Origin: Marinobacterium rhizophilum
Lineage (GTDB): Bacteria; Pseudomonadota; Gammaproteobacteria; Pseudomonadales; Balneatricaceae
Length of the DNA stretch: 64,000 nucleotides
NCBI RefSeq assembly: GCF_024397915.1
Contig: NZ_CP073347.1
Coordinates: 2,046,001-2,110,000 of the forward strand
Direction: 5' to 3'
Below are positions 45,801 through 54,521 of this stretch, piece by piece. Both the position numbers and the translations under genes were made by a program. Positions within the stretch are counted from its first letter, which is position 1, and each line of letters starts with the position of its first letter. The notes under the pieces are model-generated. The model saw nothing but the letters and a program-made list of their open reading frames with translations. It did not search any database and was not told the origin of the DNA.

Positions 45801-46365
45801 CCGACCAGAGCTGCAGCACCTCGTCAGCCAGGGCATCGGGCAGGGTATAGAGTCGCTGGCGCCAGTAATCCAGCATGGCTTCGTGCAGCAGCGGCGCGTC
45901 ATCCTGTTCCAACTCGGTATCGAACAGACTGCCGCTTTCGAACGCATGCTGCTTGAGCATGCGCTGGCAGAAACCGTGGATGGTAAAGATGGCCGCCTGG
46001 TCCATGCTGCGGGCCGCATCGCCAAGCAGCCGCGCGGCCGCGCCATGGTCCGGCGTATCGTCCAGCAGCCCCTGGATAAAGGCATCCCCGCTGGCGCCTC
46101 GCATAAAGGCACGGCGCGCCTCCTGGATGCGCGCCCGCACGCGGTCACGCAGCTCCTCGGTGGCCGCCTCGGTAAAGGTCACCACCAGAATTTCATCCAC
46201 GTCCAGCGCCCGTGCATGGGCTGCACCCTCGGCGCCATGCCCCAGCAGCAGGCGCAGGTAGAGCGCCGCGATGGTGTAGGTCTTGCCGGTACCGGCACTG
46301 GCCTCGATCAGGCGCATGGCGTGCAGCGGGAAGCTCAGCGGGTTCAGAATCTGATGCGCGGCCAT
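42841..46365 (-). CDS. recB: Exodeoxyribonuclease V beta subunit RecB
   Basis: The protein has 1174 residues. Walker A EASAGTGKT at 21-29; VALIDEFQDTDPQQY is the UvrD-type motif II; VTIHKSKGLEYPVVLLPF is motif V. The C-terminal nuclease has the catalytic YYIADYKSNHLG near residue 1090. RecB is the 3'-5' motor and the only nuclease of the complex. It is flanked by recC (two-base gap) and recD, so all three subunits are made from one transcript. Confidence 0.97.
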   Translation of the reverse strand: MAAHQILNPLSFPLHAMRLIEASAGTGKTYTIAALYLRLLLGHGAEGAAHARALDVDEILVVTFTEAATEELRDRVRARIQEARRAFMRGASGDAFIQGLLDDTPDHGAAARLLGDAARSMDQAAIFTIHGFCQRMLKQHAFESGSLFDTELEQDDAPLLHEAMLDYWRQRLYTLPDALADEVLQLWSEPARLLKDIRPHLATDGLRLLPDLAGVSLLELWQEQDLRVAAFKQAWRHNSDDLLALVQAADLNGTSYRKASIPGWLGSIDDYCASSQVLPDSVVLKNLQRFCQSQLRAKTKKNGVTPEHALFEQLEVLCESWAPLRELLLTEALHEVRRRLALNKQQRRVQGFDDLLSGLDKALVSSAGERLALAIRAQYPVALIDEFQDTDPQQYRIFSTLYADAPQSGLFMIGDPKQAIYAFRGADIFTYIQARRAVADHYTLETNWRSGQAMVDAVNRLFARHDAPFIYDEDIPFVEVRAAAHADKKPLRLRGERVPALTLWHLAGDPMAKGDYLAHFAASCASQVVTLLAGEACLGERPLEAADLAILVRDRYEAAAVQRELQRRNVPSVYQSGRDSVFSTQEAVDLYRILQAVQEPQQERFLRTALASGLLLQDAVALNALNEDERCWETLVAEFMAYHQRWENLGVLATVHQLLERRDLAQALLALPGGERRLTDLLHLAELLQEASQQLDGMPGLMRWFGEHLQNPNGGSAAQQLRLESDRNRVTLVTIHKSKGLEYPVVLLPFPVSHRVASTAIYHDEANGTVLDLGGGQDALEQADAERLAEDLRLLYVALTRSVHACYLGIADLRSGAGKKSVLAGSALGYLLLRGEKPEALRACLEDYAQVAGIVLSEPPLHTDSLPPQADEAAVLQARPFRGRIARDWRIASYSGLSSHGHGRTLNELPGLDLEVVAEADMPTAAVPQADIFSFPKGARAGTFLHGLFEQLDFPAARDSGLAQVVQERLQLEGYDALWQPVLEQLVADVLDAPLDDSGLCLRCVPAADRLVELEFMLPVAGLDCRALNRLLAEGDALSAKAGLLQFDRVQGMLKGFVDLVFRVDGRYYIADYKSNHLGQETDSYARTALESAMLEHRYDLQYQLYTLALHRLLRQRLPDYDYDTHMGGAFYLFLRGMRAGDKERPGVFHRRPARALVEALDRLFDGQPLPVEG

Positions 46366-46367
46366 GC

Positions 46368-49300
46368 TCAGTCCTCCTGCTCGATGAAGCCGGGGAGGTC
46401 AGCGAACAGCTGCTCGCTGAGCGCCTGTAACGGCGTACTGATACTGTCAAAATCCGGCCAGGCCCTGGCGATGTAGGGGTCGTCCCCCTCGCCGGGCATG
46501 GTAAAGCCCGGGTTAAAGGCATCCCGGGCCTTTTTCAGCGCCTCGTCCTTGTCCTCATGGGAGACCCAGGCCCAGGCGGTATTCGCCGCCAGCGGCAGCG
46601 GCTCGCACAGGCCCTGTCGATAGCCGGCCAGCAGGCGGTTAAGCACCGCGATGGCGGCATCCCGCGCGATGGGTTTGAAACGAAGCCTCATCACCCCGGC
46701 CTTGCGATCGACCCCGAGGTACTGGCAGCCGTGCAGCCCGGCACCCGCGCTGGCCACCAGGTGCAGAATCCAGCCGCGCAGATGGTCGTGTCCTTTCAGC
46801 CCCGCGGGCCGATAACGAATCAGGCTGCCGTCATGCACCCCGTCAAGCCAGCCATTCAACTGGCATCCCTCCAGCGCCAGGCTGACCTCGTGCCGGCTCT
46901 CGGGGCTTGCCAGCAAGGGCTGCAGCGCCTGGGCCAGCGGATCGACATCGCCACGGTGACGCTTGAGCAGACGGGTGCCGGCCATGCCCACCGGCAACCC
47001 GCCCTGGGCCACCAGCCGCCGCGCCAGCACATCCAGCGGCTCTGCGCGCAGCTGCGCCTGCAGGATCTGCTGTTTGAGGCCGTAGCCTTCAAGCCCGTCC
47101 AGGGCAAAGGGTTCTTCATCCAGAGTCTCGACGCCCTGCTCGTAAAAACTGACCCGCAGACGGCGCTGGAAAAAATAGCGACAGGGGTTGCGGTAAAACG
47201 CCAGCAGCTCATCCAGCTCCAGTTCGGTCACGGGTTCCGCGGCCAGCGGTATCCCGCAAAACGGGCTCGCCGCCCCACTGCGGCTGCCGGCAGCCGGCAA
47301 CCACTGATCGGCATAGCTGAACAGCTGGTCCGAATCACCATTGAAATAACGTTCGCTGTAGGCGGTCAACGGATGTTCGGTCACCAGCGCCTGGCGCAAC
47401 TGGCGGGCGCTCTCTTCCGGGCTCAGTGCACGCTGGGATTCGAGCACAAAGCCCTGGGTGCAGTACTCCAGCAGCTCAGTCACCAGCACCGAGGGCACCC
47501 GCTCGCGGTTGTCCGCGATGGAGCGCCCTATATAGCTGATATAGAGCAGGTCCTGGGCCGAGAGCAGGGCCTCGAGGAACAGGTAGCGGTCGTCATCCCG
47601 GCGCGAACGGTCGCCCCGGCGCGGATGCTTCGCGATCAGGTCAAACCCCATGGGCGCCAGCGTGCGGGGATAGACGCCGTCGTTCATGCCCAGCAGGCAC
47701 AGCACCCGAAAAGGGATTGAGCGCATGGGCATGAGGGTACAGAAGTTGACCGGCCCCACCATGAAGCGCTGACTGCTACGCTGTTCCCCCAGGCTCTGGG
47801 CCAGGTAGTCCACCAGGATTTCTGCGCTCAGGGGGGCCTCGGAGGCGGCGTCGGTCAGCTCCTGCTGCAGGCTCTCGAGCACATGGCGCACCTGGGACAG
47901 GGCCAGTTCGTCTTCTTCATCGGGGCTGTAGCAGGCCAGCAACAGCCGGTTGATCTCGCTGACCCAGTCGGCCACCGGGCGGGCACCGCGAAACAGCCTG
48001 CAGGTTGCCTCCAGCAGATCGATAAAGTCCGCCAGAGGTCCGAGCAGCACCGCGTCCAGCCCTTCGACTTCACCATAGGGGGCCTGCTCCTGCCAGAGCT
48101 CGGTATCCGTCATCAGGGCATAGCCGGCCAGCATGCGGCGCAGGCCGAAACGCCAGCTGTTCTGCTCAAACGGTGGCAGCGCAAGGGATTCACGCTGGCT
48201 GGCATCCAGCCCCCAGCGGACGCCGGACTGTTCGATCCAGGCCCGCAGCCGGTCAAAGCCTTCGATGTCCAGGCCAAAGCGGCGCAGGGTGGCCGGTACC
48301 TCCAGCAGGTCCAGTACCTCGGATACTCGCAGCCGGCTTTGCGGCAACTGCAGCAGCATCAAAAAGCTCTGCAGTAACGGGCTTTCCTGCTGCAGGGATC
48401 GGTCCGAGATCGAAAACGGAATACGTCGTTCGAAGCGTGCGCTGCCAAACACCGCCTCGATATGGGGCGCGTAGGCGGCCACATCCGGCATCATGACGAT
48501 AATGTCCCGCGGTGCCAGGGTCGGATCGGATTCCAGCAGCGCCAGGATCTGATCCTGCAGGACCTCAAGTTCGCGCACCGGGCTGTGGCAGCTGTGCAGC
48601 TGCACAGACCGGTCCCCGGGTTCCAGCAGCGTCTTGTAGCTGGAGTCCTCTGCCCCGGGTGGCTCGATGCTGCGATCCTCCAGCTCGAGAATATCCCGCT
48701 GCACATGCCCGAGCAGCGTCTGTGACGCCTGCAGCGCCTCCCCCGGCAGCTCAAAGAAATCGAACCCCGTCAGCTCCATGTCCTGCAGCTGGTGCAGGTA
48801 GTCTCGCCCCAGCTTGCCCATGGAGGCCAGCAATGGATTACCGCTTTCGAGGTAACCGGCAGGGCCCGCATCAAACAGGCTGCCCTGGGCAGGCTCAGCA
48901 TCGCCTGCACGAAACAGTCGGCGGCTGAGCTTGGCCAGGTAGGCCGGATCCACGATATCCCCCCAGTAGTGCCGGCAGGGGTTGAGGATAAAAAGGTGCA
49001 CATCGATACGCTGCCCCAACGCCTGCAGCGCCTGCAAAAAGGTCTGCGGCAATGCCGAGATGCCGAACACGAACAGCCGCGACGACAGCCCGCCAGGGGT
49101 CATGGCGGCCAGCGCCTTGACGAAGGTCTGCTGCATATTGGCGCGGTGCCAGTGCGGCTGCCCCAGCGCCCGGGTTCTTTCCACCAGGGCCCGCCACAGC
49201 AGTGGCTGCCAGGCCTGGTCATTCAGGGGGGCAGGCTCGGGCTCGCCGCGATCCCAGGCCTCGATCCAGTCGGGCCTGTAGACCAGGTACTGGTCAAAAA

Positions 49301-49700
49301 TGTCGGCGATCTTGCCGCACAGCTGGTAACGCTTGAAGCCGGTCTCGTCCGCCTCGAGGTAATGGCGCAGGGGCAAAAATTCATCCTGCGGCAATAACGG
49401 CGGCAACAGTTCCATCAGCTTCCAGGTCATGGCTTCCTTGCGATAGGCAGAACGCTCAGGCACTTCTGGCAGCAGCTTGGCAAAACTCTGCCACAGAAAG
49501 GTCGCCGGCAGCGGAAACTGCACTCCGGCAGCAATGCCCAGGCTCGCGGCCATTTCAAGGCGAAGCCACTGAGCCATGCCGGGGCTCTGCACCAGGATGG
49601 TTTCATCCTGGAATGGGTCCGGCAGCGGGTCACGCTCGATGAGCAGCACCAGCAGGTCTTTCAGGTTGGTCAGCGAGTGGGAATGATAGATCTGCAGCAT
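46368..49700 (-). CDS. recC: Exodeoxyribonuclease V gamma subunit RecC
   Basis: The protein has 1110 residues. It opens YHSHSLTNLKDLLVLLI and has VQSPGMAQWLRLEMA near residue 40, both typical of RecC. The inactive helicase and nuclease folds that recognise Chi follow. It heads the recC-recB-recD operon, the usual order outside the enterobacterial ptrA arrangement. Confidence 0.96.
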   Translation of the reverse strand: MLQIYHSHSLTNLKDLLVLLIERDPLPDPFQDETILVQSPGMAQWLRLEMAASLGIAAGVQFPLPATFLWQSFAKLLPEVPERSAYRKEAMTWKLMELLPPLLPQDEFLPLRHYLEADETGFKRYQLCGKIADIFDQYLVYRPDWIEAWDRGEPEPAPLNDQAWQPLLWRALVERTRALGQPHWHRANMQQTFVKALAAMTPGGLSSRLFVFGISALPQTFLQALQALGQRIDVHLFILNPCRHYWGDIVDPAYLAKLSRRLFRAGDAEPAQGSLFDAGPAGYLESGNPLLASMGKLGRDYLHQLQDMELTGFDFFELPGEALQASQTLLGHVQRDILELEDRSIEPPGAEDSSYKTLLEPGDRSVQLHSCHSPVRELEVLQDQILALLESDPTLAPRDIIVMMPDVAAYAPHIEAVFGSARFERRIPFSISDRSLQQESPLLQSFLMLLQLPQSRLRVSEVLDLLEVPATLRRFGLDIEGFDRLRAWIEQSGVRWGLDASQRESLALPPFEQNSWRFGLRRMLAGYALMTDTELWQEQAPYGEVEGLDAVLLGPLADFIDLLEATCRLFRGARPVADWVSEINRLLLACYSPDEEDELALSQVRHVLESLQQELTDAASEAPLSAEILVDYLAQSLGEQRSSQRFMVGPVNFCTLMPMRSIPFRVLCLLGMNDGVYPRTLAPMGFDLIAKHPRRGDRSRRDDDRYLFLEALLSAQDLLYISYIGRSIADNRERVPSVLVTELLEYCTQGFVLESQRALSPEESARQLRQALVTEHPLTAYSERYFNGDSDQLFSYADQWLPAAGSRSGAASPFCGIPLAAEPVTELELDELLAFYRNPCRYFFQRRLRVSFYEQGVETLDEEPFALDGLEGYGLKQQILQAQLRAEPLDVLARRLVAQGGLPVGMAGTRLLKRHRGDVDPLAQALQPLLASPESRHEVSLALEGCQLNGWLDGVHDGSLIRYRPAGLKGHDHLRGWILHLVASAGAGLHGCQYLGVDRKAGVMRLRFKPIARDAAIAVLNRLLAGYRQGLCEPLPLAANTAWAWVSHEDKDEALKKARDAFNPGFTMPGEGDDPYIARAWPDFDSISTPLQALSEQLFADLPGFIEQED

Positions 49701-49891
49701 GTCCTGTCCCTGGGAAACGGAGCCTGCGAAGGCCCTGCAGACGGCAACTGTACAGCCACCGCCTTACCGGAAAATGACGCGGGGCGTCATCATATTGTCG
49801 CAACCCGCGGGTCTAATGGTACCTGCCTGAACGAACTTGAATAGCCCATGGCCACCTGCCTCAGCCATGCACCGACAACGGGAGCCCAACC

Positions 49892-50083
49892 ATGAACCTG
49901 CAACCCTCCAGCCCGGCCCGGTCCAGCCAGCCCCTGCGCCCCGGGAATACCGCCGGCAAACAGCCAGCAATGCTGTCACGTCAGCGGCTGCTCAGGCGTG
50001 CCGGGGCCATACGGCAACAGGCCCGCAGCGCGACCGATCTGTGGCTTGCAGAACAGTACGAAGCGGCGGCCGAGCTGCTCTAG
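49892..50083 (+). CDS. Small hypothetical protein, 63 residues
   Basis: GGGAG precedes ATG 49892 by seven bases. The N-terminal half is Ser/Pro-rich and unstructured; residues 28-63 form a likely basic helix (LRRAGAIRQQARSATDLWLAEQYEAA). No family is recognised. It could be a regulatory peptide or a chance frame; the Shine-Dalgarno site is the main evidence. Confidence 0.4.
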   Translation: MNLQPSSPARSSQPLRPGNTAGKQPAMLSRQRLLRRAGAIRQQARSATDLWLAEQYEAAAELL

Positions 50084-50121
50084 CACAGGGCTGAAAAGCT
50101 GCCCGCCGCGCTCCCGGCAGC

Positions 50122-50355
50122 CTAGCCCGGTGGCGCCCCATCGGGGGGATTTTTCGGCACCGGCAGGTTCGGCACGATGGCCGGCTCGAACTGGCCAAAG
50201 CCCTCCTCCAGGGTCCAGAGCGTTAGCCCCTGCTCCACCCGCACCACACCCTCAAAGCGCTGGCGCAGGTAATCCACCGCCGCATCGAAAGCGTCGATGT
50301 CACACAGAATAACGCCGCCACGGCCATTCTCGGTACTGAACAAATAACTTTTCAT
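50122..50355 (-). CDS. Small hypothetical protein, 77 residues
   Basis: Starts at ATG 50355, chosen because GAGGAGAG lies just upstream. The protein reads SYLFSTENGRGGVILCDIDAF, then FDAAVDYLRQRFEGV, then a Pro-rich tail (NLPVPKNPPDG). It looks like a small alpha/beta domain. Function unknown. It is convergent with the previous small gene. Confidence 0.6.
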   Translation of the reverse strand: MKSYLFSTENGRGGVILCDIDAFDAAVDYLRQRFEGVVRVEQGLTLWTLEEGFGQFEPAIVPNLPVPKNPPDGAPPG

Positions 50356-50641
50356 TGCGCTCTCCTCGGGAGCCGAATCATCGCACAAAGACGCAGCCAG
50401 TTTAAGCCATACGGTCATTGCAGGATCCGGGCGTCAGTCACCTCGAGCGCCGCGGGCGGCGGAATGTAGAAAAATTACGAACATAATTTACATCCAGACT
50501 TAAGACTTTGCCCGCATGCTGCTATTCTCATCTCCATCGCGCCACACTCGGTTGCACCGCGAGCCCCCTGAATTACAGCGAGAAGGCTGCCCCGCGACCG
50601 GCACAGGCCAGGATTTTAAAACTGTACGTCTGAGGTATGTC

Positions 50642-51928
50642 ATGAAGAAGCAAGTCGTCATCATTGGCGGCGGGGCGGGCGGGCTCGAGCTTGCCACCCG
50701 TTTGGGCCGTCGCTACGGCCGCAAGGGAATGTCGGTGACCCTGGTGGATTGCAACCAGACCCACCTGTGGAAACCCCTGTTGCATGAAGTTGCCACCGGC
50801 TCGCTGGATGCGGGCATCGATGAGTTGAGCTACCGCGCCCAGGCCGCAAACAACCATTTCCGCTTTCGTATCGGTCGCCTGGACGGCCTGGATCGCGCCA
50901 ACCGCAAAGTCCACCTGGCCGCAGTGACCGATGAGGACGGGCTCGAGATCCTGCCGCAGCGCTCACTGGATTATGACCTGCTGGTACTGTCCATCGGCAG
51001 CGTGACCAATGATTTCGGTACACCGGGCGCCGCCGAGCACTGTGTCTTTCTCGATAGCCGCGAGCAGGCGGAACTGTTCCGTCACAACCTGCTCAATGCC
51101 TACCTGCGTACCAGCGCCGACCCGCATCCGCTGAAGATAGCTATCGTCGGCGCCGGCGCCACCGGTGTCGAACTGTCGGCCGAGCTGTTCAACACCGCCC
51201 GGGAGCTGACCAGCTACGGCTTCGAGCAGGGCGATGCCCAGCAGCTCGAGGTCAGCCTGGTGGAAGCCGGCCCCCGTATCCTGCCGGCCCTGCCGGAACG
51301 CATTTCCGCCGCGGCTCACCAGGAGCTGGAAAAGCTCGGCGTGCGGGTTCGCGCCGCCACCCCGGTACGGGAGGTCACGGCCGAAGGCCTGATGACCGCC
51401 AGCGACGAACTGATCGAGGCGCACCTGATGGTATGGGCAGCCGGCATCAAGGCGCCCGCTGTCACCCGAGACCTGGACGGACTGGAAGTCAATGCGCGCA
51501 ACCAGTTGCTGGTGAACGCCAGCCTGCAGACCACCCAGGATGCCAATATCTTCGCCCTGGGCGACTGTGCCGCCTGCCCCATGCCGGATGGCAAGGGCAC
51601 CGTGCCGCCAAGAGCCCAGTCCGCCCACCAGATGGCCTCTCACCTGCACCGCCATATCCGCAAGATTCTTGACGGCCAGCCGATTCCCGCGTACCGGTAC
51701 CGCGACCATGGTTCGCTGATTTCACTGAGTCGCTTCAGCACCGTGGGCAGCCTGATGGGCAACCTGAGCGGCAAAAGTCTGATGATCGAAGGCCGCCTGG
51801 CACGGCTGGTATACATCTCGCTGTACCGCATGCACCAGATGGCACTCTACGGCGTCACCAAGACCATACTGGTCACCCTGGTCGATCGCATCAACCGGGT
51901 CATACGTCCGCGCCTGAAGCTTCACTAA
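50642..51928 (+). CDS. ndh: Type II NADH dehydrogenase
   Basis: The protein has 428 residues from ATG 50642. Two Rossmann loops, IIGGGAGGLELA (near 7) and IVGAGATGVELSAEL (near 168), bind FAD and NADH. LVWKPLLHEVA-like segment THLWKPLLHEVATGSL and the FALGDCAA motif are standard. It oxidises NADH and reduces quinone without proton pumping. No complex I or other respiratory gene adjoins it. Confidence 0.96.
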   Translation: MKKQVVIIGGGAGGLELATRLGRRYGRKGMSVTLVDCNQTHLWKPLLHEVATGSLDAGIDELSYRAQAANNHFRFRIGRLDGLDRANRKVHLAAVTDEDGLEILPQRSLDYDLLVLSIGSVTNDFGTPGAAEHCVFLDSREQAELFRHNLLNAYLRTSADPHPLKIAIVGAGATGVELSAELFNTARELTSYGFEQGDAQQLEVSLVEAGPRILPALPERISAAAHQELEKLGVRVRAATPVREVTAEGLMTASDELIEAHLMVWAAGIKAPAVTRDLDGLEVNARNQLLVNASLQTTQDANIFALGDCAACPMPDGKGTVPPRAQSAHQMASHLHRHIRKILDGQPIPAYRYRDHGSLISLSRFSTVGSLMGNLSGKSLMIEGRLARLVYISLYRMHQMALYGVTKTILVTLVDRINRVIRPRLKLH

Positions 51929-51950
51929 GCCCACGCCCAACCCTGTCAAG

Positions 51951-51971
51951 CGGGACCGCCCGGTCCCGTTT
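51951..51971 (+). terminator. Probable ndh terminator
   Basis: Stem CGGGACC/GGTCCCG with a four-base loop, followed by TTT, 22 bases after the ndh stop. The T-run is short. Confidence 0.55.
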
Positions 51972-52118
51972 CGCACGGCCATGCAGATGGCGCCACAGGA
52001 GGCGCCACGCGGCCCCTGAGCCATACGCCTCAATTGCGCCAGTGCAGCGCTTATGCGAGTATCGAAGGCAAACTCACCCGTTTGCTTCCTCACGGACTAG
52101 GATTTCGGAGTTCAACCT

Positions 52119-54404
52119 ATGCTCCACTCCCTCTCGACGCTGACGTCGCTGGTACAGGACATTTCCCGCGCCGAAAACGCTGTCGCCGCCATGCGCCAGA
52201 TCGTCGTCAAGCTCACTGAACTGTTTTCAGTGCCGGTTTGCAGCCTTTATCTAAAATCATCCTCCGAACAGCGCCTGGTACTGGCCGCCACCGCAGGTCT
52301 CGCGGACGTTGCCGTCGGCAAGGTCAGCCTGGCGCTCAATGAAGGCCTGGTGGGCAAGATCGGCCGCACCCTGCACCCGTTGAACCTGGCCGATGCCCCG
52401 ACCCACGACAAGTTCGTGTTTATTCCCGAAACCCACGAAGCCCCCTACCACCAGTTCATGGGCGTACCGCTGATTCACCTGCGTGAACTGATCGGCGTAC
52501 TGGTGATTCAGGGCACCGAGCAGCAGCGTTTCAGCCAGGATGCCGAGGCCTTCATGGTCACGATCGCCAGTCAGCTGGCGGGCACGCTGCAATCGATACA
52601 GCGTTCCGGCGCCTGGCTGCCGCAACAGCCCACCACCCAGGAAGTTGACCGTTACAGCGGCGTCAAGAGCGCGCCGGGCATTGGCTGCGGCCGACTCGAG
52701 GTGCTGCACCTTAACCTCAGCCTGCAGGACATCACCCAGCAGCGCAGCACCAGCATCGACGCCGAACTCACCCGTTTCGAGTCCGCCGTCGCTCGCCTGA
52801 AAGATGAACTCAGCCTGGGGGCCTCGCGCCTGGGCGACAGCCTGCCCTCCGATGTCGCCAACCTGTTTTCCGTCTACCTGATGATGCTGCAGAGCCCGGA
52901 ACTGCATGACCGCACCGTGCAACAGATCCGGCAGGGCTTCAAGGCCAGCTGGGGTTTGCGGGAAACCGTCGAGGAGCTGGCCGGCGCTTTCGACCAGGCC
53001 ACGGACCCTTACCTGCGCGCCCGGGGCGAAGACATTCGCAATATCGGCAACCGCCTGCTGCGCCACATGCTCAGCAAGAACCCGCTGGAAACGGCCAGCG
53101 AGCAGCGCGAACTGGTGCTGGCCAGTGACCTCATCAGTATTGCCGACCTGTCCATTTACCGTCCCGAACAGATCAAGGGCATCATCTGTACGGCAGGTTC
53201 CGCCCTGTCCCACACCGGCATCGTCGCCAATGCCCTGGGCATTCCTGCGGTCATGGGGGTATCCAGCCTCGATCTGAAAAAATTCGATGGCGAAGAGGTC
53301 GTTGTCGACGGCTACCGTGGCGAGTGCATTCTGCACCCGTCCCCCACCCTGCTGACGGAATATCGCCGCCTGCAGCACGCCGATGCCCAGTTTATCGACC
53401 AGTTGGCCTGCCTCCGTGACCTGCCGGCCGAGACCCGGGACGGTGTACGGGTGCAGTTGCTGACCAATACCGGCCTGCTGGCCGACGTGACCCCTGGCCG
53501 CAAGCACGGCGCCGAGGGCGTGGGGCTCTATCGCTCCGAAATTCCCTTCATGCTGCACGACAGCTTCCCGACCGAAGACGAGCAGTATGAAATCTACCGC
53601 CAGGTGCTGAGCGCCTACTCGCCGCTGCCCGTGTCCATGCGCACCCTGGATATCGGCGGTGACAAGCAGCTGCCCTACTTCGAGATACGCGAAGACAACC
53701 CCTTCCTCGGCTGGCGCGGCATTCGCTTTACCCTGGACAATACTTCCCTGCTGGTTACCCAGCTGCGCGCCATGCTGCGGGCCAATGTGGACAATGACAA
53801 CCTGCGCCTGCTGATCCCCATGGTCAGCCGGATCGACGAGCTGCAGACCTTTGTCCACATCGTCGATGACACCCTGGAAGAGCTGCAGTCCGAGGGTGTC
53901 GCCGTGGTGCGCCCGCCCATCGGCATGATGGTTGAGGTCCCCTCGGCCGTATTGTTGTTGCCACGCATGCTGAAATACGTGGATTACGTGTCCATCGGCT
54001 CCAACGACCTGACCCAGTACCTGCTGGCGGTCGATCGCAACAATCCCAAGGTCTCGGCACTGTTCGACAACCTGAACCCCGTCATGCTGGTGGCGCTGGA
54101 GCAGATCGTGGCCCATACCCGGGCCGCCAATGTGCCGCTGGCGCTGTGCGGGGAAATGGCATCGGACCCCGCCGCGGTGCTTCTGCTGCTGGGTATGGGG
54201 CTGCGTTCCCTGAGTCTCAGCGCCCACAGCATTCCCAAGATCAAGTGGCTGATCCGCTCGGTCAACTTTACCGATGCCCAGGCGCTGCTGCACAAGGCAC
54301 AGAACCTCGCCAGCGAGGTGGAAATACGCGCCCTCATGAGCGAGGAACTCAAGCGCCTGGGACTCAAAAACCTCAGCGGCCCCGAGCCCGTAGCCATCGT
54401 CTGA
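52119..54404 (+). CDS. ptsP: Enzyme I-Ntr, PtsP
   Basis: The protein has 761 residues. An N-terminal GAF domain (about 18-160) precedes the PEP-utilising fold. The phosphorylated histidine lies in GSALSHTGIVANALGIPAVM. The C-terminal barrel has SIGSNDLTQYLLAVDRNN and LCGEMASDP. It passes phosphate from PEP to NPr in the regulatory nitrogen PTS. The usual upstream rppH is absent; the gene follows ndh. Confidence 0.97.
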   Translation: MLHSLSTLTSLVQDISRAENAVAAMRQIVVKLTELFSVPVCSLYLKSSSEQRLVLAATAGLADVAVGKVSLALNEGLVGKIGRTLHPLNLADAPTHDKFVFIPETHEAPYHQFMGVPLIHLRELIGVLVIQGTEQQRFSQDAEAFMVTIASQLAGTLQSIQRSGAWLPQQPTTQEVDRYSGVKSAPGIGCGRLEVLHLNLSLQDITQQRSTSIDAELTRFESAVARLKDELSLGASRLGDSLPSDVANLFSVYLMMLQSPELHDRTVQQIRQGFKASWGLRETVEELAGAFDQATDPYLRARGEDIRNIGNRLLRHMLSKNPLETASEQRELVLASDLISIADLSIYRPEQIKGIICTAGSALSHTGIVANALGIPAVMGVSSLDLKKFDGEEVVVDGYRGECILHPSPTLLTEYRRLQHADAQFIDQLACLRDLPAETRDGVRVQLLTNTGLLADVTPGRKHGAEGVGLYRSEIPFMLHDSFPTEDEQYEIYRQVLSAYSPLPVSMRTLDIGGDKQLPYFEIREDNPFLGWRGIRFTLDNTSLLVTQLRAMLRANVDNDNLRLLIPMVSRIDELQTFVHIVDDTLEELQSEGVAVVRPPIGMMVEVPSAVLLLPRMLKYVDYVSIGSNDLTQYLLAVDRNNPKVSALFDNLNPVMLVALEQIVAHTRAANVPLALCGEMASDPAAVLLLLGMGLRSLSLSAHSIPKIKWLIRSVNFTDAQALLHKAQNLASEVEIRALMSEELKRLGLKNLSGPEPVAIV

Positions 54405-54521
54405 GCTGCGGCTGGCAGCATCGCACCGACAAGTATCGGGCCCGGCAGCATTTTTACTGTACATGGGCCCGATTACTGCACAGAATCTGATCGACTCAAT
54501 ACCCGTTCAGGTTAGGGATCG

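Noticed and set aside
54436..54472. Inverted repeat TCGGGCCC/GGGCCCGA after ptsP
   Set aside because: The loop is about 21 bases and no T-run follows, so it is not a convincing terminator or operator.
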